DNA of 12,189 nucleotides from Syntrophomonadaceae bacterium. Its GTDB lineage: Bacteria > Bacillota > Dethiobacteria > DTU022. The stretch spans positions 1-12,189 of the forward strand of contig PXBM01000221.1 of the NCBI GenBank assembly GCA_003566935.1, in the 5' to 3' direction. The position numbers and the translations under genes are program-made. This document shows positions 7,460 to 12,189 of the stretch, in pieces; within the stretch, counting starts at the first letter, position 1; each line of letters begins with the position of its first letter. Under the pieces are notes generated by a model that saw only the letters and a list, made by a program, of their open reading frames with translations, was not told the DNA's origin and did no database searches.

Positions 7460-8585
7460 CTACTTTTTTAAAGGAACTGACCCACGCGCTTTCCAGCTTA
7501 AATATGCTTCAATAAAGGGATCCAGCATGCCGTTCATTACCGCATCAACCTGTCCGACTTCCACCCCGGTCCGGTGATCTTTAACCAGGGTAAAGGGATG
7601 AAAAGTGTAGGTGCGGATCTGGCTGCCCCAGGCAATCTCCCGCTGCTGGCCGCGCACGGTATTTATTTCGTCCGCCTGCTCCTGCCTGTTTAGCTCAGCC
7701 AGACGGGCTGTCAAAACTCGCAGTGCCTGCTGGCGATTACTGTGCTGGGAACGATCATTCTGGCAGGAGACAACAACTCCGGTCGGCAGGTGAGTGATCC
7801 GGACTGCCGAATCAGTTTTATTGACATGCTGCCCTCCGGCTCCGCTGGCACGAAAAGTATCAATCTTCAGATCCTCGGTGTTAATGACTACTTCATCATC
7901 CTCTTCCACTTCGGGAATCACATCAACAGAGGCAAAAGAAGTGTGGCGCCGTTTTGAAGTGTCGAAGGGAGAGATCCGGATCATCCGGTGAACACCTTTT
8001 TCCGCCTGAAGGTAACCATAAGCGGCGTGACCGCGGACAATAATCGTGGCGCTCTTAATGCCGCCTTCGTCATCTGCCAGCAGGTCAACCAGTTCAATCT
8101 GGAAGCCTTTCTGCTCACTCCAGCGGTTGTACATACGGAGCAGCATCTCGGCCCAGTCCTGTGATTCAAGCCCTCCGGCTCCCGGGTGCAGAGCCATAAT
8201 TGCGTTACAGAAATCGTATTTACCGCTGAGCAGGGTTTCATATTCCATTTTATCGAGACGCTTTTTTATATCCTTTAATAGCGGATCGATTTCTTTAGCC
8301 GCTTCTTTCTCGTCAAGTTCACCCTCGTCGGCCAGCTCGACAAATACACCTGTTTCTTCAATCAGTTTTTCCAGGTCCTGCAGGGGGCGGATTTTTTCAC
8401 GCAGGGCACCTTGCTTTTTCATGTACTCCTGGCTGCGCTCATTGTCTTCCCAGAAACCCGGTTCGGCAGTTTTTGCTTCCGCTTCCTGCAATTTTTTCAG
8501 GTTTTGATCGTATTCAAAGAGAAGCCCTCATTTCCTTAAACCTGTCCTGCTGTTGGGCCAATTCGGCCCTAAAATCTTTCAACAT
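7460..8585 (-). CDS. prfB: Peptide chain release factor 2, expressed by programmed +1 frameshift
   Basis: RF2 recognises UGA and UAA stop codons and triggers peptide release on the ribosome. Translation starts at ATG 8585 (AGGTG 5 bases upstream). It reads 23 codons to CTT at 8519-8517, meets TGA at 8516-8514, and must skip one base to continue in the +1 frame from GAA at 8515. The full product is then 374 residues (23 plus 351). It contains the stop-recognition tripeptide SPF at 205-207 and the catalytic GGQ at 250-252, inside GAGGQHVNKTDSAVR; these positions coincide with E. coli RF2 numbering. SPF rather than PxT identifies RF2 rather than RF1. Low RF2 slows UGA decoding and raises frameshifting, giving autoregulation. 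An annotation starting at the TTG at 8491 would miss the first 31 residues. It lies 61 bases after secA, the classical Firmicutes order. Confidence 0.97.
8514..8528 (-). promoter_or_regulatory. prfB programmed +1 frameshift (recoding) site
   Basis: On the transcribed strand the site reads AGG-GCT-TCT-CTT-TGA, followed by A. The slippery CTT and in-frame TGA are as in E. coli and B. subtilis prfB. The internal Shine-Dalgarno-like AGGG (8528-8525) begins nine bases before CTT, the same register as the AGGGGG stimulator in E. coli but shorter. The base after TGA is A, not the highly conserved C, so the first shifted codon is GAA (Glu) instead of GAC (Asp). Continuous RF2 homology on both sides in the two frames shows this is recoding, not a sequencing error. 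Confidence 0.95.
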
Positions 8586-8606
8586 TAGATCACCTGCTTT
8601 TTTTGG

Positions 8607-8627
8607 AATTCAGTATTCACGATTCAG
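8607..8627 (-). repeat. Three imperfect tandem 7-mers between secA and prfB
   Basis: On the minus strand CTGAATC, GTGAATA and CTGAATT follow one another without gaps (8627-8607), consensus [CG]TGAATN. They lie in the 61-base secA-prfB gap, 22 bases before the prfB start and 19 bases after the secA stop. No hairpin followed by a T-run is seen in the gap, so secA and prfB are probably co-transcribed. The repeat may be a dispersed tandem element or simple slippage. Confidence 0.55.
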
Positions 8628-8646
8628 AACCCCGAATTTATTAACT

Positions 8647-11637
8647 TTATTGCCCGCAGCACTTTTTGTGCTTTTTACCGCTGCCGCAGGGGCAGGGTTC
8701 GTTGCGGCCGACTTTATCCACGGTAACCGGTTCAGCTTTTTGCGGCTGACCCTGCTGCTGTCCTCCGCCACCGCTTTCGCCTGAACCGGCGGACGGGCGT
8801 CCCCCACCCAGAGTGGCCATGCGGGGCCGTATTCCAGTTGCTTCACCGGCAACGGTTTCCCTCCTGGGAGCTGCCGTAACCCTGACCTGGAATACTGCCC
8901 GAACAACATCACTCTGGATCTGCTGGATCATATCTTCAAACATATCAAAACTCTGACGTTTATATTCAACCAACGGGTTTCTCTGGGCATATGCCTGGGT
9001 GTGTATCTCATGACGCAGCTGGTGCATGGCGTCAATGAAAAGCATCCAGTGGCGGTCAACTGTTTTTAACAGGACCACTCTTTCCAGCTCCCGCATTATT
9101 TCCGGTTTTATTTCCGCTTCACGTTCTTTATAAAATTCCCTTGCCTCTTCCAGTAAAAGAGCTTTCGCATCGTCTGTTTCACTGTCTACCAGCTGTTCCA
9201 ATTTCAGGCTGCCGCTGCGAGCACAAAGGCTTTCAGCCCTTTCTAGCAGGGCCCGGGCATTTTCATCATCGAGAAAGCCGACTTCCGCGGTATACTCACG
9301 AACCAGGCGATCGACCACTTCCTCGATCATATCCTCGATCGGCGCTTTCATGTTTTCGCCTTCTAAAACCCGGCGGCGCTGTCCGTAAATTACCTCACGC
9401 TGGGCATTTAGGACATCGTCGTATTCAAGCAGGTTTTTCCTGATCTCGAAGTTACGTGACTCCACTTTTTTCTGGGCATTTTCAATACCCCTGCTGACCA
9501 GGGGGTGATCGATGGGCATATCTTCCTCGATCCCAAAACGCTCCATCAGTGAAGCAATATTTTCACCACCAAAGAGTCGCATCAGGTCATCTTCCAGCGA
9601 GACAAAAAACTGTGATGAGCCGGGATCGCCCTGGCGTCCGGAACGGCCTCGCAGCTGGTTATCTATGCGCCGGCTTTCATGCCTTTCGGTGCCGAGAACA
9701 TGTAATCCGCCCAGGGCAACCACTTCTTCACGCTGCTGTTTTGTCTCCTCAACAGCCCCGTCAATCAACTCATTGTATCGTTTCTGCCAGCGCTCCTGGT
9801 CCTGTTCTTCCAGGTAGGCTTCCCTTGCTCCAAATTCATTTTCCAGCTGCTCCTGTACGAGGTACTCGGGGTTGCCGCCCAGGATAATATCTGTTCCACG
9901 CCCGGCCATATTGGTTGAAATAGTTACGGCCCCTTTACGGCCGGCCTGGGCAATAATATGGGCCTCGCGGGCGTGATTTACCGCATTTAGTACTTCATGA
10001 GCAATATTCTGGCGTTTAAGCACTTTGCTAACCATCTCGGATTTTTCAACAGATACGGTTCCCACCAGGACCGGCTGGCCTCGCTGCTGGCATTCAATAA
10101 TCTCCTGTACAGCGGCTTTAAACTTGGCCTGCTCTGTTTTATAGATCAGGTCCGTCATCTCTTCCCGGATCAGCGGCTTATTGGTGGGAACAGCAACTGC
10201 ATCCATCCCGTAAATACTACGGAATTCATCTTCTTCGGTCATTGCTGTACCGGTCATGCCGGAAATTTTATCATACATCCGGAAATAGTTCTGAAAGGTA
10301 ATCGAAGCAACAGTACGGCTGGCCGCCTGCACTTCAACCCCTTCCTTCGCTTCTATAGCCTGGTGCAGGCCTTCCGAGTAGCGACGGCCCGGCATAAGGC
10401 GCCCGGTAAATTCATCGACGATAATCCCCTTGCCGTCCTGGACAACGTAATCGACATCACGCTCATAGAGCGAGTAGGCTCTAATCAGCTGGTCGAAATA
10501 ATGGCGGTGCTCACCTGCCGTTTCCTGCTCCTGTTGATCCAGGTCATCAATGTCTTCAGCTTGCTCTTTGTCCAGCTTCAGAAGGCTCAGAAGCTGGGGA
10601 TTAACCCTTTCCAACTCGCGGTAACCTTTATCTTTAATATCGGCCAGCCTGGTGGCTTCGTCAATCATATAGTAAAGCTCTTCATCAAGGTGATTGAGTC
10701 TTTTTTCAGTCATCAAGCGCTGCTTGGTTCGCTCAACCAGCTTCTCCACGCCCGGTTCCTTCATAATTTTCATCAGCTTTTTATTTTTAGGCGAGGCCCT
10801 GCGGGCTAAAAGCAAATTTTCAGCCGCTTCGTCCCGTTCACCGGCATCAAGCTCTTCGCGGGCCTTGTTTAAGAGTTCGTTAACCAGTTTGCCCTGCTTG
10901 CGGATCAGGTGTTCCACTTCATTTTTCCAGCGGCCGTACTCTTCCTTGCTTTCAACTCTGCTGCTAATGATCAGGGGAGTTCGCGCTTCATCAATTAAAA
11001 TACTATCCACTTCATCGACAATGGCGTAGTGCTTATCCCGCTGGACCATATCCTGTTTATAGATCACCATGTTATCGCGCAGGTAATCAAAACCAAGCTC
11101 GTTATTGGTGGCATAGGCAATATCCCGGCCGTACTCTTCACGGCGTTGTGCAGGTTCTAGCCCCTGCACAATCAGGCCGACATTTAAACCAAGATACTCA
11201 TAAACCGGGCCCATCCAACTGCGGTCACGGCGGGCCAGGTAATCGTTAACAGTAACAATGTGTACGCCCTTACCGGTCAGGGCGTTAAGGTAGGCTGGCA
11301 GGGTCGCCACCAGGGTTTTACCTTCGCCGGTTTTCATCTCGGCAATCCGGCCATGATGCAGAACTATTGCCCCCAAAATCTGAACATCGAAAGGCCTCAT
11401 CCCCGTCATTCGCATGGCCGCTTCCCGGGCCAGGGCAAATGCTTCAGGCAATAAATCATCAAGACTTTCACCCTGCTGAAGGCGTTCCTTAAACTGTTCG
11501 GTCTGGGCCGGAAACTGCTCCTCGCTTAAATTAGAAGCCCAGGACTCCAGTCCGTTAACGGTTTCCACTATTTTTTCCAAACGGCGCAGCTCTTTTTCAT
11601 TTTGGTCGCCGAATAACTTTTGAATAAATGAGGCCAT
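8647..11637 (-). CDS. secA: Preprotein translocase ATPase SecA (long form)
   Basis: SecA is the ATP-driven motor that pushes preproteins through SecYEG. Visible elements are Walker A TGEGKT (103-108), the DEAD-like VDEVDSILIDEARTPLI (207-223), GMTGTA (460-465), NMAGRGTDI (576-584), QLRGRSGRQGD (661-671), the helical scaffold and two-helix finger (about 740-895), and a Gly/Ser/Gln-rich linker. The end is a zinc-binding SEC-C motif, CPCGSGKKHKKCC (982-994), which binds SecB or ribosomes in other species. At 996 residues it is about 155 longer than B. subtilis SecA (about 840). Most of the excess is in the crosslinking domain (226-392) and after GRGTDI (585-640). ATG 11637 is chosen because AGGAG lies 7 bases upstream and the usual N-terminus (ASFIQKLFGD) follows; the frame is open to 11676, but that extension has no family resemblance. 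The upstream gene's last codons contain the ribosome binding site. Confidence 0.97.
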   Translation of the reverse strand: MASFIQKLFGDQNEKELRRLEKIVETVNGLESWASNLSEEQFPAQTEQFKERLQQGESLDDLLPEAFALAREAAMRMTGMRPFDVQILGAIVLHHGRIAEMKTGEGKTLVATLPAYLNALTGKGVHIVTVNDYLARRDRSWMGPVYEYLGLNVGLIVQGLEPAQRREEYGRDIAYATNNELGFDYLRDNMVIYKQDMVQRDKHYAIVDEVDSILIDEARTPLIISSRVESKEEYGRWKNEVEHLIRKQGKLVNELLNKAREELDAGERDEAAENLLLARRASPKNKKLMKIMKEPGVEKLVERTKQRLMTEKRLNHLDEELYYMIDEATRLADIKDKGYRELERVNPQLLSLLKLDKEQAEDIDDLDQQEQETAGEHRHYFDQLIRAYSLYERDVDYVVQDGKGIIVDEFTGRLMPGRRYSEGLHQAIEAKEGVEVQAASRTVASITFQNYFRMYDKISGMTGTAMTEEDEFRSIYGMDAVAVPTNKPLIREEMTDLIYKTEQAKFKAAVQEIIECQQRGQPVLVGTVSVEKSEMVSKVLKRQNIAHEVLNAVNHAREAHIIAQAGRKGAVTISTNMAGRGTDIILGGNPEYLVQEQLENEFGAREAYLEEQDQERWQKRYNELIDGAVEETKQQREEVVALGGLHVLGTERHESRRIDNQLRGRSGRQGDPGSSQFFVSLEDDLMRLFGGENIASLMERFGIEEDMPIDHPLVSRGIENAQKKVESRNFEIRKNLLEYDDVLNAQREVIYGQRRRVLEGENMKAPIEDMIEEVVDRLVREYTAEVGFLDDENARALLERAESLCARSGSLKLEQLVDSETDDAKALLLEEAREFYKEREAEIKPEIMRELERVVLLKTVDRHWMLFIDAMHQLRHEIHTQAYAQRNPLVEYKRQSFDMFEDMIQQIQSDVVRAVFQVRVTAAPRRETVAGEATGIRPRMATLGGGRPSAGSGESGGGGQQQGQPQKAEPVTVDKVGRNEPCPCGSGKKHKKCCGQ

Positions 11638-11641
11638 CTGA

Positions 11642-12189
11642 TTACTCCTTTCCCATACGCTCCGGATCAAGTTCACTGCAAAGCGCCCACAAACTGCCCG
11701 CTACCAGTGAATGTCCTCCCAGGATTACCGGAATCGGGCATTCAACTGCCGCCCTGGTAAACTCCTTCAACCAGGGGTTTTCAACTTCCTGCCAGAGGCC
11801 GAGATCAGAGAGGAACCGATCCCGGTCTGACGGATATTGCTGGTAATGGTAGGTTAAGACCCTACTGTCTATAAAAGCGCAGCGGGCCAGACCGGACAGG
11901 TATTCGAAAAACTTTTCAAGCCCGGCATGTTCTATCAAGAGTCCCAGCAGGGATACAACTTCTTTTGCCTCAACCCGTCCCAGTGATTTCATGCCACGTT
12001 CCTCGGAAAAAACCCGCAGCCGAAGTTTCAAGACGGCATTGAGACGCCCGATAATTGGCGCTCCAACTCTACCGATCAGGGCAACATCTTCATATTCATC
12101 ACCAAGTACAGCCTTGGCCTGTTCCAGGGTGCTGTAATCAAGCTGTAAGCTGTCAATGGCTGCTTTTGTCCGCGGCCCGGTAAAAGGCC
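11642..12189 (-). CDS. Unrecognised protein, C-terminal 181 residues (5' end outside window)
   Basis: The frame is open from the window edge to a TAA at 11642, so at least 181 C-terminal residues are present and the start is beyond the window; a TTG at 12031 is internal. I do not recognise the family. The visible part is soluble and alternates hydrophobic and charged residues without a membrane helix. Notable stretches are GRVGAPIIGRLNAVLKLRLR, LARCAFIDSRVLTYHYQQYP and PVILGGHSLVAGSLWALCSE. The last has a G-G-H-S-L-V-A-G run that might be a glycine-rich turn near an active or binding site, but no catalytic set can be named. The stop lies four bases before secA and its final codons supply the secA ribosome binding site, so it is likely co-transcribed and coupled with secA. 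In B. subtilis this place is taken by hpf; this is not hpf. Confidence 0.8.
   Translation of the reverse strand, partial: PFTGPRTKAAIDSLQLDYSTLEQAKAVLGDEYEDVALIGRVGAPIIGRLNAVLKLRLRVFSEERGMKSLGRVEAKEVVSLLGLLIEHAGLEKFFEYLSGLARCAFIDSRVLTYHYQQYPSDRDRFLSDLGLWQEVENPWLKEFTRAAVECPIPVILGGHSLVAGSLWALCSELDPERMGKE

Noticed and set aside
7460..8491. prfB as a simple 343-codon gene starting at TTG 8491
   Set aside because: Upstream RF2 homology, a good ribosome binding site at 8595-8591 and the CTT-TGA recoding site show the gene starts at 8585.
8046..8507. A 153-codon plus-strand frame rich in Ser
   Set aside because: It is antisense to prfB, which has clear SPF and GGQ motifs.
8514..8516. The TGA in prfB as a disabling mutation (pseudogene)
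   Set aside because: It sits exactly at the classical programmed frameshift site and the rest of RF2 is intact.
9997..10809. A 270-codon open frame on the plus strand
   Set aside because: It lies wholly antisense to the well-supported secA gene and its translation resembles no protein family; it is a by-product of secA codon use.

Overview
This is a conserved chromosomal segment from a Gram-positive, Firmicutes-type bacterium, most likely a member of the Clostridia. The reasons are the gene order, the strong purine-rich ribosome binding sites, the tight same-strand packing and the protein types. Base composition looks intermediate, judged by eye. I cannot name the genus. All genes lie on the minus strand, so transcription runs from high to low coordinates. 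The order secA - prfB - yitT family - ftsE - ftsX - cell-wall hydrolase - S41 protease - polytopic PDZ protein closely parallels the hpf-secA-prfB-yvjA-(cccB)-ftsE-ftsX-ctpB-minJ neighbourhood of Bacillus subtilis, as I remember it.

In transcription order: (1) 12189-11642 is the 3' part of an unrecognised gene ending four bases before secA. (2) 11637-8647 is secA, 996 codons and unusually long, with an enlarged preprotein-crosslinking region. (3) 8585-7460 is prfB (release factor 2), interrupted by an in-frame TGA at codon 24 that must be read by programmed +1 frameshifting. (4) 7451-6573 is a YitT-family membrane protein whose ribosome binding site overlaps the prfB stop. (5) A 149-base AT-rich spacer carries a plausible promoter. 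(6) 6423-5734 ftsE and 5750-4857 ftsX overlap. They are followed by a secreted coiled-coil M23 peptidase (4825-3623), then, after a spacer with a perfect 11-bp inverted repeat, an S41 carboxy-terminal protease with PDZ and peptidoglycan-binding domains (3485-1989), and a MinJ-like membrane PDZ protein (1985-606). (7) 504-1 is a start-to-edge fragment of a UPF0016/GDT1-type cation exporter, probably for Mn2+.

Together the genes form an export and division/cell-wall block. SecA exports envelope proteins; FtsEX couples cytoplasmic ATP hydrolysis to an external wall hydrolase; the neighbouring S41 protease could process or turn over such hydrolases; and the MinJ-like protein could help place the division site. 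The last two links are inferred from context. I see no mobile element, CRISPR array, tRNA or rRNA. I found no clearly new system. The points that best repay checking are the SecA insertions and divergent two-helix finger, the UGA-A context of the prfB frameshift, the FtsEX-M23-CtpA-MinJ cluster, and the unknown gene before secA.
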